From Hymenobacter sp. (lineage in GTDB: Bacteria; Bacteroidota; Bacteroidia; Cytophagales; Hymenobacteraceae): a stretch of 64,000 nucleotides of DNA. The notes beneath the pieces were generated by a model. The model ran no database searches and had not been told where the DNA came from. It saw only the letters and a list, made by a program, of their open reading frames with translations. The DNA lies in the NCBI GenBank assembly GCA_028288445.1, contig JAQBNT010000082.1, positions 20,180-84,179 of the forward strand, read 5' to 3'. Shown here in pieces: positions 56,215-64,000 of this stretch (position 1 is the stretch's first letter; every line of letters begins with the position of its first letter). Made by a program: the position numbers and the translations under genes.

Positions 56215-57009
56215 TTACGGTGCTTTATCGCTTGCCCGCATCAGCTTCAGCACATCGGCCAGGGGTTGCTGGCTGATTAAAAAGCCGTGCTGGGCGGTGG
56301 CATCCATGGCAGCAATCATGGTGATGACGAGGGCAAACGCGGCCGCCAGCACCGGCATGCCCACCAGCCGCCGGGGGCTGAACATCCCGGTCTGGTAGCC
56401 CACGCTGAGCATGCTCATGGCGGAAAGCAGGTTGAGCACGAGCCAGATTCGGCCCGGGATGTGGTAGTCCAGGGCGACGGTTTTGCGGGCGGTATGCACG
56501 TTTACCAGCTCACTCAACGAGCTGATGAAGAGGCTGCGCATTTCCGAATCCATGCTTTCCGGCACCAGCGATGCGGCTTGCTGCCACATCAACTGCTGAA
56601 GGGCGTTGGTGCGGGGCTCGCGCTGCCGGGCCACGGCCAGCGAGGTGATGCCCAGGCGCAGGGCCACGTATTCCGGAAACAGCTTTTGCAGGGCCTGCCG
56701 CTGCCTTTCGGGGAGCAGGCGGCTGTACTGGTAGGCCGTCCGAATCCGGTTGGCGTCCTCAATCACCAACTCACGGCGGGCATCAAACCGGGAGGCCGTC
56801 ATGGCAAACGTGAAGGCGAGCAGGAAGGCCAGCAGCCCGAGGATGGCCCCCACCACGGCGGCCACCGGCGGCTCGGGCTCGCGCAAGCCCCGCCGAATCA
56901 GGTGCCGGCCCAGGCGAAACCCGGCTTCGTTAGCGCCTAACGAAACCCCAACTATCACCGCAAATAGTAGCCACGAAGGCAGATTCGAGATAAAGACGGC
57001 CGTGTCCAT
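56215..57009 (-). CDS. Bestrophin-like/DUF4239 membrane protein
   Basis: GANEAGFRLGRHLIRRG...AFTFAMTASRFDARRELVIEDANRIRTAYQY is DUF4239-like. Confidence 0.78.
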   Translation of the reverse strand: MDTAVFISNLPSWLLFAVIVGVSLGANEAGFRLGRHLIRRGLREPEPPVAAVVGAILGLLAFLLAFTFAMTASRFDARRELVIEDANRIRTAYQYSRLLPERQRQALQKLFPEYVALRLGITSLAVARQREPRTNALQQLMWQQAASLVPESMDSEMRSLFISSLSELVNVHTARKTVALDYHIPGRIWLVLNLLSAMSMLSVGYQTGMFSPRRLVGMPVLAAAFALVITMIAAMDATAQHGFLISQQPLADVLKLMRASDKAP

Positions 57010-57026
57010 GACTCGTGTATACGAGT

Positions 57027-57182
57027 ATGCTCTTATTCGGGACTACAACCAAAACCTTGCTGTGCGACGATGCGGTGCGCTACCTCAGTGAGGCCCGCGC
57101 CGCCATCGGCAAGCGCGATGTACGTGTGCCCAACCTGGAAAGTACCTTGCCTGAGCCAGCGGCGGCCTACCGCAAAGCATAA
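57027..57182 (+). CDS. Possible small ORF (51 aa)
   Basis: MLLFGTTTKTLLCDDAVRYLSEARAAIGKRDVRVPNLESTLPEPAAAYRKA, followed immediately by a hairpin. Confidence 0.4.
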   Translation: MLLFGTTTKTLLCDDAVRYLSEARAAIGKRDVRVPNLESTLPEPAAAYRKA

Positions 57183-57212
57183 GAGGCCGCCACGTACGAG
57201 CGTGGCGGCCTC
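57183..57212. terminator. Perfect hairpin after the small ORF
   Basis: GAGGCCGCCACG/CGTGGCGGCCTC; no clear T-tract. Confidence 0.5.
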
Positions 57213-57304
57213 CAGGAGTATTCTTAGGCCGGGGGGCAGCGATTGTTTCTCAAGCTATCAGGGAAACCTTGGCTGCCCATAGGGTCCGTTGTAGCGGCCC
57301 GATG

Positions 57305-58024
57305 CTACAGCAAAGCCCCTACCTCGCGCACGCCCACCGGCCGGGCCACCGTGAAGCCTTCGCCAAACTCGACCCCGATGATGTGGCCGAATTCCCGCGC
57401 CCGCGCCTCCATAAACCGGCTAAAGGCCTGGCTCGACAGATAGGTTTGCGGGGCGTCCAAATCGGGATTGAAGAACTGGGTTTTGAAGGCCTGGATGGCC
57501 TCCCACTTTTTCGCCCAGTAGGGCGTGATGTCCACCACGAAGGCGGGCGGCAACTGCCGGTCCTGGATGTAGTGGTACACATTTTTGGGCCGCCAGGCTT
57601 CCTGGGGTAAGCCGTCGTCGCCGAAGGTTTCAATCATGCGCAGGCCCGCCAGAAAGCAGGCATCAATGGCCAGTTGCGCGGCCCGGCCGTGGTCGGGGTG
57701 CCGGTCATCGATGGCGTTGGCCAGCACTACCTCGGGCCGGTAGCGGCGGATGGCGGCAATGAGCGGCAGCTGGTGCTCCCGGTCGTTGCGGAAGAAACCA
57801 TCGGGCATGCCTAGGTTTTCGCGGATGTCAATGCCCAGGATTTTACTGGCTGCCGCCGCCTCTTCCGCCCGAATGGCAGGTGTGCCGCGCGTACCCAACT
57901 CGCCCCGCGTGAAGTCGACGATACCGACTTTTTTACCGGCCGCCATGCCGGCCAGCAATGTGCCGGTGCAAGACATTTCTACATCATCGGGATGGGCACC
58001 GAGGGCCAGGATATCGAGTTTCAT
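57305..58024 (-). CDS. bshB1: Bacillithiol biosynthesis deacetylase BshB1
   Basis: MKLDILALGAHPDDVEMSCTGTLLAGMAAGKKVGIVDFTRGELGTRGT, DDRHPDHGRAA. Confidence 0.93.
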   Translation of the reverse strand: MKLDILALGAHPDDVEMSCTGTLLAGMAAGKKVGIVDFTRGELGTRGTPAIRAEEAAAASKILGIDIRENLGMPDGFFRNDREHQLPLIAAIRRYRPEVVLANAIDDRHPDHGRAAQLAIDACFLAGLRMIETFGDDGLPQEAWRPKNVYHYIQDRQLPPAFVVDITPYWAKKWEAIQAFKTQFFNPDLDAPQTYLSSQAFSRFMEARAREFGHIIGVEFGEGFTVARPVGVREVGALL

Positions 58025-58053
58025 GGGGGAATTTTGGTACATAATGAAATAGA

Positions 58054-58154
58054 GAACGTCATGCAAAGCGCAGCGCAGCATCTTGCCCGCCGCCACTAAC
58101 TCTTTTTGCTGGATTAGTTATGACGGGCAAGATGCTGCGCTTTGCATGACGTTC
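58054..58154. repeat. Intergenic palindrome (GAACGTCATGCAAAGCGCAGCGCAGCATCTTGCCCG ...)
   Basis: Long complementary arms; right arm lacks one 5-nt GCTGC/GCGCT unit relative to the left. Confidence 0.85.
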
Positions 58155-58174
58155 GGGTTGGTAGTTGGCCCTGT

Positions 58175-59338
58175 TTACTTAATCCGCAGCTTTTTGCCCG
58201 GCTGCAAAGTGCGCACCCCCGGATTTAGCTTTTTCAGGGTGCTGACGCGCACGCCGTAGCGCTCCGCCACTTCCGACATGGTATCGCCGGAGCGCACTTT
58301 GTGCGTGACCGTCTGCCGGGCGCGGGACGGCGAACCACTGCTGCGGCTCCCGCTGCTCCGGTGCCCCAGGGCGCGGCTGTAGTAGTTGAACAGCGCCGAG
58401 GTAATGGTGAAATTGTCCTTCCGCAGCTTGTAGCCGGGGAAGTCGTACATCAAAATCGGGTTAATGGGGTTGCCCTGGTAGCGCACCTCAAAGTGCAGGT
58501 GCGAGCCCGTGCTGCGCCCCGTGCTGCCGCCGTAGCCAATAAGCTGGCCGGCTTTCACGAAGGTGCCCACCGTGACCAGCGCCTTGCTCAGGTGGCCGTA
58601 CACGGTTTCGAGGCCGTTGTAGTGCCGCACCAGAATGTAGTTGCCGTAGCCGCCGCCGTCCCAGGCCTGAATGCGCACCACGCCGTCGAACACGGTTTTC
58701 ACCGAGTCGCCGGTTTCCAGGTCCAGGTCCATGCCGTAGTGCCAGCGGTAGCCCCGGAAAGCGAAGCCCGAGGTGATGGGCGTGGTCAGGAGCGGCATTT
58801 TGGCGTAGCGCTGCCGGGGCGGGTCGGTGAGGTGCAGCTTCAGCGAGTCGCGGTAACTGCGGCCGTCCACGCGGTAGGGGTTCACGCGGTGCGTATCCCA
58901 GATGGAATAGTACCCCGCCACCTTCACCCACGACGAATCGATGAGCACTTCCTCCGACATCTCCACGATTTCCTGCCCGCCCTCGTTCAGCGTCGTCGTG
59001 TCTTCGCTCACGATGCTGAGCTTCTTGGCCGGGTTGAAATAGATGGATTTCGCGGCGTCGGAATTGTCGTCGGGGATTTCCTCGGTTTCGATAACCGTGG
59101 TGGTATCCGGCCGCACATAGCGCATCCGGGGTGTTTTAATACGAAAAAAGTCAGACTTGCCGGTCGTGCTGCCGGTTTTGGTCTTGGTGCGCGGAGCTTT
59201 ACGGCGCTGCGCCTGGGCCGGGCTCAGCCCCACCAGCAGCCAGAGCAGCGCCAGCAACAGCAGCGCCGGGCGCCAATATGTTGTTTTCAGGAAAGTCAAA
59301 AGCAGGTTGTTTTTAGACAGGAACAAGCAGCACGTCAT
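58175..59338 (-). CDS. M23 family peptidoglycan DD-metallopeptidase with C-terminal LysM domain
   Basis: GYRWHYGMDLDLETGDSV, GSHLHFEVRYQGNPINP, HKVRSGDTMSEVAERYGVRVSTLKKLNPGV; start lies in or near a palindromic repeat. Confidence 0.9.
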   Translation of the reverse strand: MTCCLFLSKNNLLLTFLKTTYWRPALLLLALLWLLVGLSPAQAQRRKAPRTKTKTGSTTGKSDFFRIKTPRMRYVRPDTTTVIETEEIPDDNSDAAKSIYFNPAKKLSIVSEDTTTLNEGGQEIVEMSEEVLIDSSWVKVAGYYSIWDTHRVNPYRVDGRSYRDSLKLHLTDPPRQRYAKMPLLTTPITSGFAFRGYRWHYGMDLDLETGDSVKTVFDGVVRIQAWDGGGYGNYILVRHYNGLETVYGHLSKALVTVGTFVKAGQLIGYGGSTGRSTGSHLHFEVRYQGNPINPILMYDFPGYKLRKDNFTITSALFNYYSRALGHRSSGSRSSGSPSRARQTVTHKVRSGDTMSEVAERYGVRVSTLKKLNPGVRTLQPGKKLRIK

Positions 59339-59425
59339 GCCGAGCCTGCCGAAGCATTTCTACTGCGAACGTAATGAATTACTGTGGCGGTAGAGATGCT
59401 TCGGCAGGCTCGGCATGACGTGCTG
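59328..59425. repeat. Intergenic palindrome (CAGCACGTCATGCCGAGCCTGCCGAAGCAT ...)
   Basis: Near-perfect arms of about 35 bp. Confidence 0.87.
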
Positions 59426-59449
59426 TGTTATGACGTTCAGAGAGCAAAT

Positions 59450-60385
59450 TTAGTGTATGCCCATGGCAGCTAAATACCGTTCCGCATCCAGCGCGGCCAT
59501 GCAGCCGGTGCCGGCAGCCGTCACGGCCTGGCGGTAGGTGTAATCCTGCACATCGCCGCAGGCAAATACGCCGTCGATATTGGTTTTGCTGGTGCCAGGA
59601 ATCGTTTTCAAGTACCCCTGCTCGTCGTGGTGCAGGTAGGGCTGGAAAATCTTCGAGTTCGGCTCGTGCCCAATGGCCACGAAGAAGCCCGTCAACGCGA
59701 TTTCGCGGGTTTCGTGGGTCAGCACGTTTTTCACGCGCACGCCTTCCACGCTGTGCTCGCCCAGAATCTCATCCGTCACCGTGTCGAACAACACTTCAAT
59801 CTTGGGATTGTCCAGCACGCGCTGCTGCATGATTTTCGAGGCTTTCATCTCGCTCTTGCGCACAATCATGGTCACCTTGCTGCACAGGTTGGCGAGGTAA
59901 GTCGCTTCCTCGGCGGCAGTGTCGCCCGCGCCCACAATGGCCACTTCCTGCCCACGATAGAAAAAACCATCGCACACGGCGCAGGCCGAAACGCCCGAGC
60001 CGTTTAGCTTCGCCTCCGACGGGATGCCCAGCCACTTGGCCGAAGCGCCGGTGGCAATAATGACGGAATCAGCCGTCAGTTCAATGGTTTCATCGATGGT
60101 GATTTTGCGCGGATGCACCGAGAAATCAACCGCCGTGGCAATGCCGTAACGGATATCAGTACCGAAGCGGGTGGCCTGCTTTTTCAGGTCCTCCATCATC
60201 TCCGGGCCCATAATTCCGTCCGGGTAGCCGGGGAAATTCTCTACGTCATTCGTGATAGTCAACTGACCACCGGGCTGCAAACCCATGTACATCACGGGGG
60301 CCATGTTAGCGCGGGCCGCGTAGATAGCAGCAGTATAACCAGCCGGGCCAGAGCCGATAATCAGGCATTTAATATGTTCAGACAT
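59450..60385 (-). CDS. trxB: Thioredoxin-disulfide reductase
   Basis: IIGSGPAGYTAAIYAARANMAPVMYMG, CAVCDGFFYRGQEVAIVGAGDTAAEEATYL. Confidence 0.96.
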   Translation of the reverse strand: MSEHIKCLIIGSGPAGYTAAIYAARANMAPVMYMGLQPGGQLTITNDVENFPGYPDGIMGPEMMEDLKKQATRFGTDIRYGIATAVDFSVHPRKITIDETIELTADSVIIATGASAKWLGIPSEAKLNGSGVSACAVCDGFFYRGQEVAIVGAGDTAAEEATYLANLCSKVTMIVRKSEMKASKIMQQRVLDNPKIEVLFDTVTDEILGEHSVEGVRVKNVLTHETREIALTGFFVAIGHEPNSKIFQPYLHHDEQGYLKTIPGTSKTNIDGVFACGDVQDYTYRQAVTAAGTGCMAALDAERYLAAMGIH

Positions 60386-60391
60386 TTCGGT

Positions 60392-60489
60392 TGTAGCGCA
60401 AAGCTCTGCTTCGCGTATCGTTGAATGATGATTGGTCAGGTAAGTAGCTAACGGTGCAACCGGAACGCGAAGCAGAGCTTCGCGCTACA
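60392..60489. repeat. Intergenic palindrome (TGTAGCGCAAAGCTCTGCTTCGCG ... CGCGAAGCAGAGCTTCGCGCTACA)
   Basis: 24-bp arms with one G-U compatible difference; abuts trxB. Confidence 0.85.
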
Positions 60490-60523
60490 TTCCGGCAGAC
60501 GTAAAAAGACGCAAAACCGTACA

Positions 60524-60553
60524 AAAAACCCCAACCTTACAGCCGGGGTTTTT
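60524..60553 (-). terminator. Terminator of the sigma factor gene
   Basis: AAAAACCCC...GGGGTTTTT. Confidence 0.75.
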
Positions 60554-60576
60554 GCAACAACAAAACTAAGCAGAAG

Positions 60577-61440
60577 TTAGCCCAAATAAGGCTTCAACGC
60601 CTTCGAGCGCGACGTGTGCCGCAAACGACGAATAGCTTTCTCCTTAATCTGACGCACCCGCTCGCGGGTCAGGTTAAACTTCTCACCGATTTCCTCCAGG
60701 GTCAAAGCGGCTTCGCCGTTCAGCCCGAAGTAGAGCGTAATCACGTCGGCCTCGCGCTTGGTAAGCGTGCTCAACGCACGCTGCACTTCCTTGCGGAGCG
60801 AGTCATTCATCAGGGCCATGTCCGGCGACTCCTCGTCCTCGTTTTCTAGCACGTCGAGCAGACGGTTTTCCTCGCCCTGCACAAACGGAGCATCCACCGA
60901 CACATGACGGCCCGAAATCTTGAGCGTATCCACCACTTCCGAAGTAGTCAACTCAAGCACCTCAGCAATTTCCTCGGGCGAAGGCTCGCGCTCGAACTTC
61001 TGCTCCAGTTCCGAAAAGGATTTGCTGATTTTGTTCAGCGAGCCCACCCGGTTCAGGGGCAGACGCACGATGCGGCTCTGCTCGGCCAAAGCCTGCAGAA
61101 TCGACTGACGAATCCACCAAACGGCGTACGAAATGAACTTAAAACCACGGGTTTCGTCAAAGCGCTTGGCGGCTTTGATGAGACCGAGGTTTCCCTCGTT
61201 GATAAGATCACCGAGACTAAGACCTTGGTTCTGATACTGTTTTGCAACCGACACTACGAAACGCAGGTTGGCTTTGGTCAATTTTTCCAGTGCTTGCTGG
61301 TCTCCGTCGCGGATGCGCTGCGCTAGCGTCACCTCCTCGTCGGGCGTGAGCAAATCAACCTTGCCAATCTCCTGGAGATATTTATCCAGCGACTGGCTTT
61401 CACGGTTGGTAATCTGCTTACTAATTTTTAGCTGTCTCAT
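60577..61440 (-). CDS. rpoD: RNA polymerase primary-type sigma factor (RpoD/SigA family)
   Basis: [43 protein letters not shown]; region 2.4/4.2 motifs. Confidence 0.94.
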   Translation of the reverse strand: MRQLKISKQITNRESQSLDKYLQEIGKVDLLTPDEEVTLAQRIRDGDQQALEKLTKANLRFVVSVAKQYQNQGLSLGDLINEGNLGLIKAAKRFDETRGFKFISYAVWWIRQSILQALAEQSRIVRLPLNRVGSLNKISKSFSELEQKFEREPSPEEIAEVLELTTSEVVDTLKISGRHVSVDAPFVQGEENRLLDVLENEDEESPDMALMNDSLRKEVQRALSTLTKREADVITLYFGLNGEAALTLEEIGEKFNLTRERVRQIKEKAIRRLRHTSRSKALKPYLG

Positions 61441-61494
61441 TGGGGACTAGGTAAGAACGATATCTGATGGGGTTATACGAAAGAAAAAGCCGTC

Positions 61495-61557
61495 CGGACA
61501 GTCCCCTAAGTCAGAGGTAGCCAACAGGCTTCCTCCGACATTAGTTCGGACTGTCCG
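61495..61557 (-). terminator. Imperfect long hairpin downstream of pnp
   Basis: CGGACAGTCC...GGACTGTCCG with minus-strand GGCTTTTTCTTT following. Confidence 0.7.
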
Positions 61558-61562
61558 CTCAA

Positions 61563-63734
61563 CTACGCCTGAGCTTCGCCGTTGCTGGCAGCGGCCGTTT
61601 CCGGCTTGGGCAGCAACACTTTGCGCGACAAGCGGTACTTGCCGGTTTTCTTATCGATTTCCACCAGTTTCACGTCAATGTCCTGGCCCACTTCCAACAA
61701 GCCTTCCAGCGTCTGAATCCGCTCGTGCGTCACTTCCGAGATGTGCAGCAGGCCGTCTTTGCCGGGCATAATCTCCACAAAAGCGCCGTAGGGCTGAATG
61801 CTGCGCACTTTGCCTTTGTACACCTCGCCCACTTCGGGCTGCGCTGCGATGGCGCGAATCCGGTCGATGGCGCCCTGCATGTCCTCCTGGTTGGAGGCGT
61901 AGATGCTTACGTGGCCCTTCTCGTCCTTTTCCTCGATGATAACCGTAGCGTTGGTATCCTTCTGAATCTGCTGAATAACCTTGCCACCTGGCCCGATGAT
62001 GGCACCAATGAACTCTTTGTCGATGAGCATCTTATGCGAGCGCGGCGTGTGAGGCTTCAACTCAGCCGCCGGAGCAGCAATGGTCTTCGCCATTTCGGCG
62101 AGGATGTGCAGGCGGCCGGCGCGGGCCTGGTGCAACGCGGCGGTCAGAATCTCATTGCTCAGGCCCTGGATTTTGATATCCATCTGGCAGGCACAAATGC
62201 CTTTCTCGGTGCCGGTTACTTTGAAGTCCATGTCACCGAGGTGGTCCTCGTCGCCGAGAATGTCACTCAGCACGGCGTATTCGCCGGTTTCCTTGTCCTG
62301 CACGAGGCCCATTGCAATGCCCGAAACGGCACCCGTGATTTTCACACCCGCATCCATCAGCGCTAGCGAGCCGGCGCAAACGGTGGCCATCGAGCTGGAG
62401 CCGTTCGACTCCAGGATGTCCGACACAATGCGGATGGTGTAGGGGTTTTCGTCTTCGGGGGGTAGCACCTGCTTCAGCGAGCGCAGGGCCAAGTTGCCGT
62501 GGCCGATTTCGCGGCGGCCAGCGCCCCGGTTCGGCTTCACTTCGCCGGTCGAGAAACCGGGGAAGTTGTAGTGCAGCATGAATTTCGAGTAGCCCTTAGC
62601 CAGCGGCTGGTCGATGATTTGCTCATCGAGCTTGGTGCCGAGCGTGGCGGTGGTCAGGCTCTGGGTTTCGCCGCGGGTGAAGATGGCCGAGCCATGAGCA
62701 CCGGGCAGGTAGTTGATTTCCGACCAGATAGGACGGATTTCGGTGAGCTGGCGGCCGTCGAGGCGCACCCGCTCCTTCACCATCATGTCACGGATAGCCT
62801 TCTTCTCAGCCGAACCATAGTAGCGGCTGAACATCTTCATGTTCAACTCCGCATCCACAGACAGCAAGTGCTCCAGCACGGCTTTTTTCACCTTACCAAA
62901 GCCCTCCTTGCGGCCGCCTTTGCTGGTGTTGCCGCTGCGAGCCACATCGTAAGCGCCTTGGTATACGGCGTCCAGAATGGTTTTTTTCAACTCCTCGTTT
63001 TCCTCGTACTTGGGGTACTCACGGGTGGGCGAGTCGGCGGTGCGACCCACGGCCTCGGCCAGGTCCTTCTGCAACTGGCACTGGGCCTTGATGGCTTCGT
63101 GGCCGAAGGCAATGGCCGCCACCATTTCCTCTTCGCTCACTTCCTTCATGGCACCTTCCACCATGGCCACGGAGTCGGCAGTAGCACCCACCATCAGGTC
63201 CATGTCGGCGCGGGCCAGGTCAGAAGTTTTAGGGTTAATCTGGAACTGGCCGTCGATACGCGCCACGCGCACTTCGGAAATCGGACCAGCAAACGGAATG
63301 TCAGAAATCGACAAAGCAGCCGAAGCGGCCAAGGCGGCCAAAGCGTCGGGCTGTACTTCTTTATCGGCCGAGATGAGGGTAATCATCACCTGCACCTCGT
63401 AGTGGTAGTCTTTGGGGAACATCGGCCGCAGGATGCGGTCAACGAGGCGGCACACCAGGATTTCGTAGTCGCTCAGGCGGCCTTCGCGGCGCTGAAACGA
63501 ACCGGGAATCTTGCCGGCCGAGCCGAATTTTTCCTGATAGTCAACCGACAGCGGCAGAAAATCAACGCCTTCGCGCTGGCTCGGGGCCGAAACCACCGTG
63601 GCGAGCAGCATGGTATCGCCGAGGCGAACCACGACGGCACCGTCGGCGAATTTGGCCAGCTTGCCGGTTTCGATGGAGATAACGCGGCCGTCGGGCAGCG
63701 CCAGGGTTTTGGTAATGGCGTGGGGATGGGACAT
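61563..63734 (-). CDS. pnp: Polyribonucleotide nucleotidyltransferase
   Basis: [33 protein letters not shown] and S1 domains at the C-terminus. Confidence 0.96.
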   Translation of the reverse strand: MSHPHAITKTLALPDGRVISIETGKLAKFADGAVVVRLGDTMLLATVVSAPSQREGVDFLPLSVDYQEKFGSAGKIPGSFQRREGRLSDYEILVCRLVDRILRPMFPKDYHYEVQVMITLISADKEVQPDALAALAASAALSISDIPFAGPISEVRVARIDGQFQINPKTSDLARADMDLMVGATADSVAMVEGAMKEVSEEEMVAAIAFGHEAIKAQCQLQKDLAEAVGRTADSPTREYPKYEENEELKKTILDAVYQGAYDVARSGNTSKGGRKEGFGKVKKAVLEHLLSVDAELNMKMFSRYYGSAEKKAIRDMMVKERVRLDGRQLTEIRPIWSEINYLPGAHGSAIFTRGETQSLTTATLGTKLDEQIIDQPLAKGYSKFMLHYNFPGFSTGEVKPNRGAGRREIGHGNLALRSLKQVLPPEDENPYTIRIVSDILESNGSSSMATVCAGSLALMDAGVKITGAVSGIAMGLVQDKETGEYAVLSDILGDEDHLGDMDFKVTGTEKGICACQMDIKIQGLSNEILTAALHQARAGRLHILAEMAKTIAAPAAELKPHTPRSHKMLIDKEFIGAIIGPGGKVIQQIQKDTNATVIIEEKDEKGHVSIYASNQEDMQGAIDRIRAIAAQPEVGEVYKGKVRSIQPYGAFVEIMPGKDGLLHISEVTHERIQTLEGLLEVGQDIDVKLVEIDKKTGKYRLSRKVLLPKPETAAASNGEAQA

Positions 63735-63884
63735 CAGCGGGATTTGCTTGGAAAAGCGACAGCGGGCGAGCAGCCAAAAACGAGCACCGCGCACGGCCCT
63801 CATTACTCAAATAAACTCAACGGGCTCCGATGGTAAAACAGCTTTTCGGACCGGCCTCGGGGCCAAACCAACCCGAACAAAAAA

Positions 63885-63920
63885 AGAGTAGGGAACCTTC
63901 GTTGGAAGGCTCCCTACTCT
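63885..63920 (-). terminator. Terminator of rpsO
   Basis: AGAGTAGGGAGCCTTCC...GAAGGTTCCCTACTCTTTTTTTG on the minus strand. Confidence 0.85.
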
Positions 63921-63932
63921 CAGATTCTGGAC

Positions 63933-64000
63933 TTACTTACGGATGCCCAGCTCCTTGATGATGGCGCGGTAGCGGTTGATTTCGCGGTGCTGCAGGTAGT
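63933..64000 (-). CDS. rpsO: 30S ribosomal protein S15, C-terminal fragment (runs off window)
   Basis: Minus-strand YLQHREINRYRAIIKELGIRK* matches the S15 C-terminus; precedes pnp as usual. Confidence 0.88.
   Translation of the reverse strand, partial: YLQHREINRYRAIIKELGIRK

Noticed and set aside
62499-63836. 445-aa plus-strand ORF opposite pnp
   Set aside because: Shadow ORF of the highly conserved pnp gene.

Overview
This 64 kb window is a GC-rich chromosomal segment of a Bacteroidota bacterium. Gene content, codon usage and TAnnTTTG promoter motifs point to a Hymenobacter-like organism, but that is inferred from sequence only. Most of it is housekeeping: sdaAB-like, a TolC/HlyD efflux pair, gpsA, maf, pdxH, YqgE, DUF349 protein, tRNA-Thr(TGT), PAP2 phosphatase, HD hydrolase, gyrA, a complete minus-strand his operon (hisG, hisD-hisC fusion, hisB, hisH, hisA, hisF, hisIE), TonB receptors, rpe, trmB, folC, TonB/ExbD/ExbB, a large TPR protein, holA, tyrS, a histone H1-like protein, serine palmitoyltransferase-like, accC, bshB1, an M23 peptidase, trxB, a primary-type sigma factor, pnp and the 3' end of rpsO. 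I saw no CRISPR array, rRNA, intact transposon or obvious defence island. The observations I find most worth following up are: (1) a his-operon leader peptide ORF (HGHHHHH) behind a well-formed Bacteroidota promoter, with hairpins before hisG; (2) an in-frame, AT-rich insertion of about 80 codons inside otherwise normal tyrS; (3) two overlapping, mutually exclusive perfect inverted repeats between hisB and hisH; (4) a degenerate tandem array at 48.92-49.15 kb whose ~20-21 bp units alternate between two variants; (5) several families of intergenic palindromes with preserved pairing; (6) an AT-rich island with an orphan protein preceded by a 13-bp perfect inverted repeat; (7) a hisD-hisC fusion; (8) a decayed tyrosine integrase next to tRNA-Thr. 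All product calls come from reading translations, without database searches. Start codons are often uncertain.
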